Counted from the first letter of the stretch, positions 1 through 12,397 are shown. The stretch: 64,000 bases of DNA from Prionace glauca (GCA_037974335.1 CM075760.1:16851059-16915058), one strand, 5' to 3'. Numbers and translations are program-made. Notes: generated by a model not told the origin, from the letters alone.

Positions 1-78
1 ATCACAATTAAAACCGGCATCCTTCCATTTCCAATAGAAAAGTTAGAATCACAGTAAACACATGTCCACGGTCGGCAA

Positions 79-2075
79 GTGGAGACTTTCAAGGGAAAAC
101 TGAAAAGGTTGCAGGAAAGACATGTGCCGGTAAAGAGGAAGGATGGGAAAGGTAGGATTAGAGAGCTGTGGATTACAGGGGATTTTGAGGACTTGGTCAG
201 GAAGGAGAGGGAGGCATATGTTAGGTCTAAGCAACTGGGAACGGAGAGAACACTGGAGGAATATAGAGAGAGCAGGAGGGAGCTCAAAAGGGGAGTTAGA
301 AGGGCGAAAAGGGGGCATAAAATGGCTTTGGCAGATAGGATTAATTAAAATCCAAAGGCATTTTACATTAGGACCAAAGTGTGGTTAGAGGGAAAATTGG
401 TCCTCTTAGGGACAAAGGAGGGGAACTGTGCTTAGAGTCTGAGGGAATGGGGGAGATCCTGAATGAATACTTTGCGTCAGTATTCACGAAGGAGAGGGGT
501 TTGATGTCTTGTAATGTCTTGGAGAGAGCTGTAGACCAGTTGAAGGAAATATCCATTACGAGAGAAGAAGTGTTAGGGTTTTTAGGCAGCATAAAAACTG
601 ATAAAGCTCCGGGGCCTGATGGCATTTATCCGAGGCTGCTTAGGGAGGCGAGAGATGAAATTGCTAGGCCTCTGACGCAAATCTTTGTCTCTTCTTTGGA
701 CACAGGTGAGGTCCCAGAGGACTGGAGGGTAGTTAATGTGGTACAGTTGTTTAAAAAGGGCAGTTGGGATAACCCTGGTAATTATAGCCCAGTGAGTTTG
801 ACATCAGTGGTAGGAAAGTTGTTGGAAAAAAATCTTAGGGATAGGATGTTTATGCATTTGGAGCATTGCGATCTGATTAGGGATACGCAGCATGGCTTTG
901 GTCAGGGGAGGTCTTGCCTTACGAATCTGGTACAATTTTTTGAGGAGATGACAAAAACGGTTGACGAAGGACAAGCCGTTGATGTCGTCTACATGGATTT
1001 CAGTAAGGCGTTTGACAAAGTCTCTCATGGTAGGTTGGTTGAAAAGGTTAAGGCTCATGGGATACAGGGTAAAATATCTAGATGGATTGAAAACTGTCTA
1101 GTTAACAGGAGACAGAGAATAGTAGTGGAAGGGTCCTTTTCTAGCTGGAGGTCTGTCACCAGTGGTGTGCCGCAGGGCTCAGTACTGGGACCTCTTCTAT
1201 TCGTAATATATATAAATGACTTGGAAAAGGGCGTACATGGTGTGATCAGCAAATTTGCAGGTGACACAAAGATGGCAGGATTGGCGGCCAGTGAGGAGCA
1301 GTGTCTGGCAATACAGCAGGATATAGATTGGCTGGTATATTGGGCAGATAAATAGATCGAATTTAATCTTGATAAATGCGAAGTGATGCATTTTGGAAGG
1401 AATAATGTAGAGGAGAGTTACATGTTAAAGGGTAGACCTATTAAGTGTATAGAAATGCAGAGGGAACTGGGAGTGCCAGTTCACAAGTCTTTGACGGTGG
1501 CAACACAGGTGGAGAAGGTTGCGAAGAAAGCTTATGGTATGTTAGCCTTTATAGGGAGGGGTATAGAGTATAAGAGCTGGCGCCTAATGCTATACTTGTA
1601 CAGAACTTGTGGTGGAGGCAGACACGTTGGACTCGTTTAAGGTTTACTTAGATGAGCGAAACAGGGATGGAGGGTTATAGCAGATGGTATTAAAAAGGGT
1701 CAGAGCTTCGGGACGACACTGGAAATGTAGTATTACATGTTCATGTTTTGTCTCTTTTAATCCACATGTGTCGGTCCACCTTGTTGTCAAACGAGGGGCA
1801 TGCACACGGTGGGTTGTGCATGGGCTGCTCTTGGATGTTTCGAGAGTGGCCTAGTACTTCGTGTCGGTGTGTGTGCTTAATCCTGGACCAGCAGACGGAC
1901 AGCACAACAGCTCAGTGACTATCACTGCTAGCTGTGCAGATACATGGATTTGGGCCTGTGTCTGTGGGAGTTTGCACATTCTCCTTGTGGATGCGTGGAT
2001 TTCCTCCGGGCGCTCCGGTTTCCTCCCCACGCCCCAAAGATGAGCTCTTAGGCTGTTTCGTGTAACAAATTGACC
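79..2075 (+). mobile_element. CR1-like LINE, ORF2 with reverse transcriptase plus 3' UTR, decayed
   Basis: Remnant of a non-LTR retrotransposon. A linker region before the RT (RRAKRGHKMALADRI, then NPKAFY in another frame) is followed by an open RT stretch at 381-1355. RT landmarks are [44 protein letters not shown] and [14 protein letters not shown], the pattern of the CR1 clade. The catalytic FADD box reads FAGD, so the enzyme is dead even where the frame is open. Reading continues with frame changes to about 1610, where the ORF jumps to its last lines (internal deletion). A 3' UTR follows, with a block at 1960-2040 that matches the 3' half of the tRNA-derived SINEs in this window. The 5' end lies before the window or is lost. 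Confidence 0.85.
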
Positions 2076-2770
2076 CTACACCATTGAGATTGAGGGGGGA
2101 TCTAATAGAGGTGTATAAAATAATGAAGGGTATAGACAGAGTAAAGAGTGGCAGGCTTTTTCTTAGATTGGAGACAAATATCACGAGAGGCCACGGGCTT
2201 ATGGTGGGAGGGGAGAGGTATAATTTGGATGCTAGAGGGAGGTTTTTCACGCAGAGGGTCGTGGGGGTATGGAATGCACTGCCAAGTAAGGTGGTGGAGG
2301 CAGGCACGATGGAATTGTTTAAGGTTTACTTTGATAGATACATGAGGAAAATCGGGATGGAGACTAACAGGAGACTGTTTTAAATATGGATCAGAGCCTC
2401 GGGACGTGACTGGAAATCTAATGCTACATGTGTTGATGTTTTTCTCTTTCACTCCACAGGTGTTTCGGTCCACCTCGTTGTCTAACGAGGGGCATGCACA
2501 TTCTCCCTGTGGTTGCATGGGTTTCCTCCGGGTGCTCTGATTTCCTCCCACACCCCAAAGAAGTGTTATTAGGCTGATTGGTGTAACAAATTGTCCCTAA
2601 ATTATTCTCCCTTTAATCTGGTTTCCAATGGGGGTACCATAAGCATAGACACGGGTCAAGGGTGGAGGAGGAAAAACACATTGTTAAGATAGTGGCGCGG
2701 GCTCGTTGGGCCAAAGGGCCTGTTTCCCGTGCTGTGTTGTTCTTTGTTCTTTGTTCTATTCATTTTAGTT
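2076..2770 (+). mobile_element. second CR1-like LINE 3' fragment with tail
   Basis: This 5'-truncated copy of the same family lies head to tail with the previous one. It encodes the ORF2 C-terminus (LIEVYKIMKGIDRV, FFTQRVVGVWNALPSKVVEAG) and ends in the family tail, GGGCCAAAGGGCCTGTT followed by repeats of TTGTTCT. Part of the 3' UTR is missing compared with the minus-strand copy at 45325-46200. Confidence 0.85.
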
Positions 2771-3464
2771 TGGTGTCTTTTTTTCATAGTTCACATTTGT
2801 TGATGACTGAGGAGGACAATTTTTGAGAGGTTGATTCAACCCTAAGTGTTGTCCATGAGGCTATCAGTTGTTTTGTAAATTGTCCTTTTCTGTGTCATAA
2901 AAGAGACCGAGAATTTTTTGATGGAGAGCTTAGTTCCCCCAAATGTTGTAGTCTCTGACCTGATGTTAGTGTCGAATGTCTTACTGAGATCCACCAATGT
3001 ATGGGTATGATATGTATATCTCTATACATATCATATCTCTATACATATCTCTATATCTCTATACATATCTCTATACATACCATACCCATACGTTCCCATA
3101 CCCATACATGGTGATACCCATCACCCCAACACAAACAAAACACTGCGCTTCAGCTTAATCCCGGTCTTCAAGCAGATGAGTAACAAAATTGTCATCCTAT
3201 CAAAGGCCTGTCCCGTAATGTTATGATTGAGACACACCTACAGATGTTGCCATCTCTTCTATCCGCCTTGTCTTCGGATAGTGTGATGTTTCTGAATCAT
3301 GAATCTCCTGTGGAATGGAACTTATCTTCTGGCAGAGAAAAAGAAGGTCATAAATGTTCAGAAAGTTGATATTTATTTTCATCAATTGCCAAACATTTAC
3401 AAAGATGACCAATTGTGTTCATTAGTTATCATCCATTCATAAACATTGATATGTTGATGTTTTA
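2771..3464. other. no gene seen; short tandem repeat inside
   Basis: AT-rich sequence without an ORF or known domain. Positions 3000-3120 hold a degenerate tandem array of TATCTCTATACATA units flanked by inverted CATACCCATAC motifs. The flank at 2940-3000 resembles eroded LINE sequence but is not assignable. Confidence 0.5.
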
Positions 3465-4455
3465 GTTTAAGGGATATGGGCGTTGCTGGCCTAGTCAGTA
3501 TTTGTTGCCTATTCCTCATTGCCTTTAGTAAACTGGTGGTAAGCTACCTTCCTGAAATGCTGCAGATCCTGTGGTGTAGATACCCATACGGTCCTGTTAC
3601 ACAGGGAGTTCTAGGATCTCGGTCCCGTGACAGTGATGGAAGGATGATACATTTCTACATCAGGTATATGACTGACTTGGAGGGGAATTTATAGGTGGTA
3701 TTCCCTGGTAACTGTTACCCCTGTCCTTGCAGATGACAACCCACCGTGTGGCTGCCTAAGGAGCCTTGGTGAGGTTCGGAAGTGAAACTTGTAGATGGTA
3801 CATAATGATGCTCTGTGTGGTGCAGGGAGTGAGCATTTGCAAATGTTATTCCTGTCAAGCCGGTTGCTTTGGCCTGAATGGGATGAAGATTTTTGAATGT
3901 TGTTTGAACTGTATCTATTCAAGTAAGTGGAGAGAACAATTTTTGTCCCCTAATATGTGTCGTGCAGGTGGTGCACAGGTTTGGGGAGTTAGGGGGTGGG
4001 TTACTCACAGCAGGCTGAGTTGATATTCCAGCTGGAGCATGTAACTGGGTAGTTATAGGACAGATGTCAGGGGTAGGTTCTTTACCCAGAGGGTGGTGAG
4101 GGACTGGAATGCCCTGCCAGCTGCGGTTGTAAATGCACCTAGTTTGGGGGCGTTTAAAAGATCTGTGGATAGGTTTATGGATGAAAAGGGATTGGTTTAG
4201 GCTAGTGGGTCATTGTTTTGTAACTGGTCGGCGCAACATCGTGGGCCGAAGGGCCTGTTCTGCGCTGTAATGTTCTATGTTCTATGTTCTATGTTCTATG
4301 TTCTATGTATATACCCAGCTAACACAGCGATTAGCCAATGGTAACCTCGAAGATGTTGTTAGTTGTTGATTCAGTGTTGCAATATCATTGAGTGACAAGG
4401 GGCAACGGTCAGATTCCCCGTTTTTGGAGATGGTCATCGCCTGACGCCAATATTA
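3465..4455 (-). mobile_element. non-LTR retrotransposon fragment (second LINE family), interrupted
   Basis: Read on the minus strand, 3922-3689 gives degraded pieces of an ORF2 C-terminus (ending CTIYKFHFRTSPRLLRQ). The RT-proximal part lies at 4310-4455 and the 3' end at about 3470. From memory this is a common shark LINE, distinct from the CR1-like family here. It is split by the plus-strand insertion at 4040-4310. Another 3' end of this family lies at 12398-12615. Confidence 0.65.
4040..4310 (+). mobile_element. CR1-like LINE 3' end inserted in the minus-strand LINE
   Basis: It starts in the ORF2 C-terminus (RFFTQRVVRDWNALPAAVV type), runs through GGGCCGAAGGGCCTGTTC and ends in four or more ATGTTCT units. 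The minus-strand LINE reads on at both sides, so this copy is the younger one. Confidence 0.8.
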
Positions 4456-4569
4456 CCAATAATTCTCCATTCACAAAAATAAATAGTAAAAATTCACAAA
4501 AAGAAATAAATAAAAATAAATAAATTCTCAAAAATAAATAATAGTGGCAGGGATTACTATTTCTAGGGG

Positions 4570-5107
4570 GAAAAGCTGCAGCATGCTATAGTGCAGACGG
4601 ACCTGGGGGTCCTTGTGCATGAGTCGCAAAAACCCAGTCTGCAGGTGCAGCAGGTGATCAGGAAGGCGAATGGGATGCTGGCCATTATAGCGATGGAGAT
4701 AGGATATAAAAGCAGGGAGGTCTTGCTGCAACTGTACAGGGTACTGGTGAGGCAGCAGCTGGAGTACTGTGTGCAGTTTTGGTCGCTGCACTTGTGGAAG
4801 GATATTTTGGCCTTGGAGGGAATGCAGAGGAGGTTCACTAGGCTGATACCAGAGATGAGGGGGTTGAACTTTGAAGAGAGGCTGAATAGACTGGGTCTGT
4901 ACTCGTTGGAATTTAGAAGGATGAGGGAGGATCTTATAGAGACGCATAAGATAATGAAGGGGATGGATAGGGTAGAGGTAGAGAGATTCTTCCCGCTCAG
5001 AAAGGACAGCAGGACAAGCGGGCACAGCCTCAGGATAAGGGGGAGGGCGGCAGTTTAGAATGGAGTTGAGGAGCAACTTCTGCACTCAAAGGGTGGTGAA
5101 TCTCATG
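4570..5107 (+). mobile_element. CR1-like LINE ORF2 C-terminal fragment
   Basis: An open stretch at 4591-5058 encodes the post-RT region (LGVLVHESQKPSLQVQQV, LEYCVQFWSLHLWKDIL, RRMREDLIETHKIMKG). It belongs to the same family as the copies at 51515-52090 and 61976-62705 but is more diverged and lacks the 3' tail. Confidence 0.85.
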
Positions 5108-5129
5108 GAATTAAATTAAATTAAATTGA

Positions 5130-6625
5130 GATTAAATCCGACCATGGCAGCAGGTGGAATTTGAATTCAATCAATAAATTTTGATTCATACTGATAGCGA
5201 CGAGATAACCCTCTGATTCCCCAGTGAAGGACATCTGCCATCCCTACTTGGTCTCAGCAGGGTGTAACTCAAGATGGACCGCCATATATATAACTGGGCA
5301 ATGCCTTCTGAGATGCCCTAACACACCACTCAGCTGAAAAGGAATTAAGCACAGGAAATACATGTTGTTCTTTCCAGGGACCCCCACGTCCCATGGAAGA
5401 ATAAAGTGAAATAAAACACCAGACTACATATTTATGCAGTATAAGATATATCACCACTCTGAATCAATTCTCACAATCTGCCTGTATTTATTTCTATCCA
5501 TCCATCACAATGTATTGTTGGGTTGGAGAGATCATCATTGTTACTAACAAGGTGCCAGAGAATCTGGGTAGCTTTCTTTTCCAATGAAAAGGAAAGCATT
5601 CATATAGGTTCACAGCTTTAAAAAATAATAATTAAGTTGCCTCGAGTTGTTGCTGGGCAGATTTGTTTATAAATAGGCTCTATTGACAATGCTAAGAGTT
5701 TGAAGTTGGCTTGCAGCCAACTGTTCAGTACTGAGGAAACAGATCTTTGACTTACTGAACAAACACCGTCAGATGCTTCCTGTAAATATCTTCGGGCAGT
5801 TGGCAGCAGGTTGGACTGCTGCCAAATACTGCGTGGGACAGATTAACGTGAATATGTAAGGATTAAAAGGGACTTATCCAGTTATACAATAAATGCTTGA
5901 TTCCCATAATAAAGAAAGGTTTTTAAATGGTATTCCTTCCAAGCAAATATTTTAAAGGGCTGCACTGTGATTAAATAGTATGGGGAACGAGTAAATTGGC
6001 CAGATGCTATTTCATTTGTATAACTTTCAAATAAATGTCCTTCCAACAATTAAAGCCACTTTGTGAGTAACTTCATGATCTGCAAGGAAGAGATTTGACC
6101 TCCCCACCCCCTCAGTCCAATGAGATCAGTGCAATGGCCCCAAAATGAAAATAATTAAAAGTAAATTAAAATCAAAAATTGTCTTGAAAAGCGCGGATAC
6201 CTGGAATATTCTAAGCGTTCTGCACCTCTTTAAAAAGAAACCTCTCTTATCCCTGATCAGCACCATGTTCTGCTGTCCAGCACAATCTGATTTCGATTAT
6301 TTAACAGTCGCTCTCATAGCTGCCAATGAGTGAAGAAACGGCCTGGTTTAGTGGAAGACAAAACATTTATTTTTGTGATATTGTGCAATATGCCACAAAG
6401 TCCTAATATCCTGAGTTCCCACTACCAGTGAATGTTCGACAGCCGGTGGCCAAAAAAATGAGCAGCAATGACTTGGATGTTGACAAAGAACTTTCCTGAT
6501 CACCGTGTCCATTCGGATTCTATAAATTCTCTGTCAAAGGTTGATGTCGATGTCATGTTTCCCTGTCAGCTCAATTAATTATAAGTCCACCAGTTTTCTT
6601 TCAGTGTTAATTTTCACAGGGTAAA
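5130..6625. repeat. duplicated IgH-cluster 5' flank, upstream (decayed) copy
   Basis: This stretch aligns collinearly with 14350-15850, the flank of the intact VH. Shared words include GTTGCTGGGYAGATTTG, TTTAAGTTGGCTTG-like and GTGGGACAGATTARCGTGAA. Divergence is substantial with many small gaps. There is no ORF of note. The likely reading is an ancestral duplication of a whole IgH cluster or its 5' half. Confidence 0.75.
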
Positions 6626-6689
6626 GGAACCTTTGGGGAAATCTAACGTGTAATATTGCATCACATGAGGATTGTCCTTTTTGAATTAA

Positions 6690-6995
6690 TTTGTGGATGT
6701 CACAGTGGCATATATTTTAGGGCTTCTGCCTCAAAGCACCAGGATACCCGGGTTCAACTCCCGGTTTGGGTCTGTCTGTGTGGAGTCTGCATATTCTCCA
6801 ATTGCCTGCTCATTTACTCACATTGTTCAAGGATATGCCGCTTAGGTTGATCCACGATGATGAATTGTCCAATCGCGTCAAGATAATTAGCGGGGAATAT
6901 ACGTGGGGTGATGGGGATAGACTGAGGTGGGAATGTTGCGGGTTTGGGCCTGTTAGGCCAAAAGGCCTTCTTCTGCTCTGAAATGATTCTATGGA
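6690..6995 (+). mobile_element. tRNA-derived SINE, diverged
   Basis: The tRNA-like head has a B box (GGGTTCAACTCCCGG). The body carries the GTGTGGAGTCTGCATATTCTCC block and the end has GGCCAAAAGGCCTTCTTCTGC then ATTCTATGG. It has the same architecture as the better-preserved SINE at 60863-61210. Confidence 0.8.
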
Positions 6996-7320
6996 CATGG
7001 GCACCTTTGACTGTTCAGAATTTATTGCCTACTTCTTGTCCGAGGGCAGTGAGAGACAATCACATTGCTGTGGCTCTTGGATCACACATAGGTCAGACCA
7101 GGTAAGGACGGCAGATTCCCTTCTCTAAAATACATTAGTGAAGCAGGTAGGTTTTTACACAATCGACAATGATATCATGGCCATAAGTGGATTCTTATTT
7201 CCAGATGCTTTTTTTTTACTGAATTTAAATCCCACCATCTGTGGTGGTGGGATTCGAAGTCGGGTCCTGAGAACATTAGTTAAGTTTGTGCATTAATTGC
7301 CGAGCGATAACATGAGGACA
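6996..7320 (-). mobile_element. second tRNA-derived SINE family
   Basis: Minus-strand repeat with a tRNA B-box-like word at its 5' end (GGTGGGATTCGAAGTCGGGT on the plus strand) and a body with GGTCAGACCAGGTAAGGACG. A homologous copy lies in the Cmu2-Cmu3 intron at 29705-30010. From memory this is a frequent elasmobranch repeat. Confidence 0.6.
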
Positions 7321-7639
7321 TTTCTTCCCTCCTTCTTGTATCCAGTCCCAAATTACAGTGACCGCTACCCACACCTGAAATAAAATCATCATAGCAATTA
7401 GTTACATAAATCGATAATAATTCTTCAAATGGATTATATTTATGCTGCAATGTGCAAATCAGACTGGCGTTTTTACCCTGATAAGGTCATGTCATCTTCT
7501 TTACGTCTATTCTCTTGTGAAGGGGGGTGCAAAATTAAGGGACTTGATTTACAATCAAATTGTTTTTTTCTCTATAACAGAGGCTCAAATATAATTTCAC
7601 CTTTTGGAGTGGCAGAGACGTTCCAATGGATCTCACTCT
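7321..7639. other. flank of VH pseudogene; leader exon missing
   Basis: 7335-7395 aligns with 15950-16010 of the functional flank. The sequence just before 7640 jumps from flank-like DNA straight to the leader-intron homologue, so the leader exon and VH promoter seem to have been deleted. No ATG-leader matching MRSAISLSL is visible. Confidence 0.5.
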
Positions 7640-8283
7640 TTCTGCCTCAGTGTTAGTCTGTCTCTTGAATATTCCAGTGTCAGCAATCAATTCACTGGGA
7701 ATAATCCTCGATGTTTTTTGATATATTTTATTCGATTCATTATTACCACACATATTAGTACACAGTCTTGCACACTATACAGACGGAGCATACCGTGCAT
7801 AGAGAAGGAAGGGAGAGAGTGAAGAATATTATGTTGCAGTCATAGCTCGGGTCTAGAAAAATATCAATTTAATGCGAGGTAGATCCATTCAAAATTCTGG
7901 TTGCATCTGTAAAGAAATAGTTTCTGAGTCGGTTTGTAGTCTCCTCAGAATTTGTTTTTACCTAGTCCCTGATGGAAAAAGGTGAGAGAGTGTGCCCGGG
8001 GTGAGTTGTGTTTTCTTTTCATAGCTTTTGTTTAATGTGTCGAATCGGAGGTTGTGTTGACTCAGCCAGAGGCAGAAACCGGGCATCCCCGAGGCTCCCT
8101 GAGACTGAGCTGTAAAGACAAAGTGTTCAATATGGGCAGCAACTGGATGGTCTGGGTCCGACCCGTCCCTGATAGGGTTTATAGTCTCTCCTTCAGTATG
8201 ATAGTCTTGGATCAACCCACAATTCCTCCGCCCCAGAGATTCAGAATCAATTTATTCCACCCAAAGACACTTAAAACAATGTG
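7640..8283 (+). pseudogene. immunoglobulin VH pseudogene
   Basis: 7645-7735 matches the leader intron of the intact VH (CAGTGTTAG, CAGCAATCAnTTCACTG). Homology resumes at about 8029, and 8051-8280 reads [19 protein letters not shown] then [13 protein letters not shown], clearly VH framework 1 to framework 2. Beyond CDR2 the reading is degraded. The conserved YYCAR end and a recombination signal are absent, replaced at 8284 by a repeat. The leader exon is missing and a 290-base repeat sits at the intron/V-exon junction, removing the splice acceptor. It cannot encode a chain. As a partner in gene conversion it could only donate framework 1 and 2 sequence, and I see no evidence of that. Confidence 0.85.
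7736..8028. mobile_element. interspersed repeat inserted in the VH pseudogene
   Basis: This block is absent from the intact VH at the equivalent place (16718-16722). It contains TTGCAGTCATAGCTCGGGTCTAG and CCTGATGGAAAAAGGTGAGAG type words that I recall from a frequent shark repeat. The family is not assigned. Confidence 0.55.
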
Positions 8284-9128
8284 AAGAGAAAATGCTGGAC
8301 AGTCTCGGGACATCTGGACTCGAAACGTCAGCTGTTCCCTCTCCTTACAAATATTGCCAGGCCTGCTGAGATTTTCCAGCATTTTCTCTTTGGGTTTGAA
8401 TTCCAGAATTCACAAAATTGTTTTTATATTTCAAACAACATCTTCGCTTTGCAAATAACTATAAACCGAGTATTCCTATCTTTCCCCTGTCTGTCCTACA
8501 CAGACTCCAGTTCCATGTGATGAAAATAACCCTTCACCACCACTGAAATATCCGAGAAAGCCACCCAGTTCTATTAAACCTGCAGTGGAAAGTCACCCAT
8601 CCAGAGGGCAGGTTTCAGCAAGATGGTTCACAATCACCAATTAATGTTAACTTTGTCAGTGACGCTCGCATCCAGAAATTCAATAAAATCAGTGCAAATT
8701 GCTGCAGATTCCGGAAATCTAAAACTAAAACAGCAACAGTGCTCCTCAGCATCTCAATGGGTATCATCAGAGAGAGAGAGAACCAGATTCGTATTTAATA
8801 TCAATGCCAGGATGTCAAATCTCTTGATATAATTATGAACAGCAAGTCTGTTCTGTCCAATGTCCGACCCAAAACCTCATTTGTCAAATAAAATCGCAAA
8901 TTTGTTGGCCATTTATCACAACCGGGTTTGTGGGAGTTTGTGGTACGCAACTTACCTGGTTAGTTACAACATGGGAACAGTGACTAAATTCAGCGAAGGT
9001 ACATCACTGAGTTTTAAGAACTTTGGGGCGACATGAGGTCGGGTAAAATGTTCTATACATTCAAATTCCCCCATAATTTGTAATACTTTGGAATCGCTGA
9101 GATTAATGTGAATATAATCACTGCTCTG
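8284..9128. repeat. repeat-derived stretch, no gene
   Basis: 8284-8400 is a fragment of a repeat that includes CTCGAAACGTCAGCTGTTCCCT and a copy of TTTTCCAGCATTTTCTCT (minus orientation). 8680-8790 is a related fragment. 8885-9060 is another interspersed repeat (CATTTATCACAACCGGGTTTGTGGGAGTTTG). The remainder has no recognisable content. Confidence 0.5.
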
Positions 9129-9600
9129 CCTGATCATAGAAGCATAAAATCATAGAATCCCTACAGTTCAACATGGTCATTCGGTCCAATAACTCTGCAG
9201 CGGGCTCTCCAGCAGAGCATCCTACCTAGGCAAGCTTTCATCCGATCCCGGCAACCACACATATTCACAGGCAAATCCCCCGAACCTACACATTATTGGA
9301 CACTAACAGGAAATTTAGCATAGACAATTTACATTGGGCCTGGGAAGGATGCTCTGCCGGATAGCAGGCTTGATGAACCAAATGCTCTACTTCTGCACTG
9401 TAGGGATTCTATGATTCTAATTTGCACATCATTGGGCGCGAAGGGGCAATTTATCACAGCCAATCCACCTAACCTGCACATCCTGGGACTGTGGAAGGAA
9501 ACTGGAGCACTCGGAGGGAACTCACATGGATATGGATAGAATGTGAAAACCACACACAGTCACCCAATGTTAGAATCGAACCCGCTTCCCTGTCGCCTGT
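9129..9600 (-). mobile_element. tRNA-derived SINE fragments, minus strand
   Basis: Two diverged minus-strand pieces of the window's main SINE family. One starts at 9129 (ATCATAGAATCCCTACAG, the reversed 3' tail). The other starts near 9370 with a second reversed tail and runs through the reversed GTGCTCC/GGAGCAC body to a B-box remnant near 9575. Confidence 0.7.
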
Positions 9601-10372
9601 GAGGGAGCAAAAATAATTGTATCTCTTCGTGATAACCACATTTTTTATTCTTCCCTCATGTGAGTGTGATCAGTATTTGTGGAGGAATATTTCAGACATC
9701 AGATCTGTTTTTTTATTTAACTTGTCGAGTTTAAACAGATTAAATCCTCAATCAGATTAACATTCAGTGGAATATCAGCCTGTTCACAGATACTTTATTA
9801 ATTGTGACATCAGAACTTTCAGAACTAATTCTGAAATGAAATGTCTTATTTTATTTTAGTTAAGTACAGCCGGAGTTATGAATGTTCAAAAAGTTTTATT
9901 CATATTGAACCAACTGTTAAAATTCTTAAAATAAATCGCTATTTTGAGTTGAAACTGATCAATAAGTGACGGTTTATCTGCTTTTTCTGTCATGAACATT
10001 TCATTATAAACAATGAGGTATTTATGTAAATAAATACAAAAATAGTAATTCCAAATGAGATTGTTGACTGACAAAAACACAACAAATATTTCCCCACCAA
10101 CACAGCACAGAAATAGAGACAACCATGCAAATCAATCAACGGATTCCAGTAATGATTGTTTTTCAACATTATTTATTCATCAGTTATGTGAGGAAAAATA
10201 TCATGATGATATCTATGTTCAGAATTAGGAAATAATCCCTCTGATCCCGAAATGTAATGACACAGAAAACACAGAACATCTCCTGTGTTTCATCTCTTTC
10301 TCTGTCTTTCTCCTGTCTAGTTCTGCGTCTTGTCTCTCCACGATGGTTCATCGTCTTCACTCCACAGCAAAA
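9601..10372. other. AT-rich stretch without recognised features
   Basis: No credible coding region. A perfect octamer ATGCAAAT occurs at 10125-10132, but no VH lies near it and one such match is expected by chance in a window of this size. Confidence 0.4.
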
Positions 10373-10445
10373 GAACATACGAACGTAAGAAATGGGAGCA
10401 GGAGTAGGCCATCTAGCCCCTCGAGCCTGCCCCGGGCTCGATAAA
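10373..10445 (-). mobile_element. CR1-like LINE 3' tail fragment
   Basis: Reversed tail words (GAACATACGAACGTAAGAAATGGGAGCAGGAG, split by small changes, then GGCCATCTAGCCCCTCGAGCC) match the 3' end of the family at 62640-62705. Confidence 0.75.
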
Positions 10446-10589
10446 ATCAATGTTTGCCCAATATATTCTCTCAGCCACAGGTACAGGTTTCTAACAGAAT
10501 ATAATTCATTAAATTGGAATCCATGACTGAGATTTACTCTAAAAGATCTCTTGAGAAATCAATGATCTTGAAATGCTTGAAACATTTTC

Positions 10590-11530
10590 TTCTGCACCTA
10601 ACCTCGGTTCCACCTGGTGATAAGGATTCAATGTGGAATCTTTCCCTATATTTAGCCGGTGTTGTCCCTGTCCTTGGAGTATTTGACTGGACAGAGTAGA
10701 GGAATATTTACTCTGCGTCTGAACTCATTGTTCCTGGTTTATGAATGGTTGATATATCTTTGTCAGGGAAGATTTAATCCGTATCGAATCTCTGCTGTAC
10801 CTAGCCTGGATGTGTTTTGTGGAACTGTGTGGACGGCTCTTTCCCCTATACCTAACACTAATTTAAACCTGCCTCCTGGATCTCTGAAGGAAGAGTGCAG
10901 GAGAGATTTTACATAGAAGAGTGTCCATGCTCTTTCTGCCTTAATTTTGTTTGAACAGATTTATAGACGGAGTTTCACTCTGTTTATAGACAGTATAATG
11001 TTGTAAGAACGTTTGAATTGGATAATTTAGAGGGAGATTCTCTTTGCATCTCACTCATGCTATTCCTGATTTAGGAGTTATTAATTTGCCAGTACAGAGG
11101 GGACTTTGCATTCTGCAGCGAACCCCATGTTACTCCTGTCCTGTAAGATTTTGATGGGAGAGTCGGCCGTCTTTACAAATGTCATGGGGATTGAACCAGT
11201 ATCTTTATATTACAGTAAATTTACCCTGTGTCAGCTCGTATTATGAGCCATGCCTTCGTTTATTTTCCCCTGGACCCTAACTCATTCTATCTTGCATGTA
11301 GAATGTTATGTTGTCTGTCTTTGCACATAGTAAATTGGATATATTATCTGTCTGTACTAAATTAGACGCTGTCCCTGCTTATATTGTATGTCACTATGTT
11401 TCTGTTTATATTAAACGAGACATTGTCTCTGTTTATATTAATTTAGATCTCTCTCTGTTTGTATCAAAGTCGATGCAATCTTATTTCTGCAATTCTCCAT
11501 ATCCACGTTTATATTGTATTAGACATGGTC
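10590..11530. repeat. degenerate tandem repeats
   Basis: 10590-11200 has loosely repeated units of about 60-70 bases with words such as TTTACTCTG, CTGTACCT, CCTGTCCTTGGAGT and GACAGAGTAGAGG, which resemble a tandem array I recall from sharks. 11290-11530 is a second array with a unit near 28-40 bases (GTCTCTGTTTATATTAA and variants). No gene. Confidence 0.55.
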
Positions 11531-12397
11531 TCAGTTTTTACTGCACTGGTCAATGCCAGTAATGATTAAAGTGGCTGGGAGAACACAATTCTCTGCATCC
11601 TTCTGCAAGGACAAACCGTGTGAGGTTTTGGACACTGGAAAAGAAATCTGAAATTTACTTCTGCTGGCTGCAGTGAAAGTGGATATCAAGTCCTGTGTAG
11701 CATTCACTGTCAATGAAGAACAAAAAAACAAAGAAAATTACAGCACAATAAAATACTGGTGATCCAATACTGCCCGTTTCTGGATCTTGCCTGATAACAA
11801 TCTTTTTTATCCCAACATATTATCTCTTCTTCTCACAAAACCGTGAAGTAAAACAAACCTAATTCAAAGAGAGGCATAGTTAGTGCAGGAACAAAATTGC
11901 CACAGTGAAATATATATAGGGTGAGTATCAAATATTACATAAACAGAGAGAATGCCGTGTGCAATGTAAACTGAGCTCTGGTCTAGCAGAGTATTAACAG
12001 AGCCAGGCTGTATTTTAAGATAAACAGGGGCCTGGTTCAAGAAAATAGTAATGTGTTAGTGCCGAGTGCCATGTGGGGATGGTCAAATGCCAAATTCCAA
12101 TGAGACCCATATCCCGTGAAAGAAACAGTTTTAAAAATAACATTGTCAAGGAGAATAAAACTGAGGCAGTATCTCGCACAGTTTTACTGATATAGGAACT
12201 TCTTAGACATGAACTGAGACAGTGCTGAGTAATTAATGATACGAATAAGGAGAATATAAAAAAAAGTTCAGAAAGATCGTAATTATTTTCACCAATTACC
12301 ATCCATTTGCAATTTAATAATTTCATTCACCAGATCTCATTCATATATAATGAGGAGTATATTTACAATTACTCTGTGATAAGAAAGCGACGTTGCC
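11531..12397. other. no recognised feature
   Basis: AT-rich non-coding sequence. No domain, RNA or repeat family could be assigned. Confidence 0.4.

Noticed and set aside
10125-10132. Perfect octamer ATGCAAAT
   Set aside because: No V gene follows; expected by chance about twice in 64 kb of both strands.
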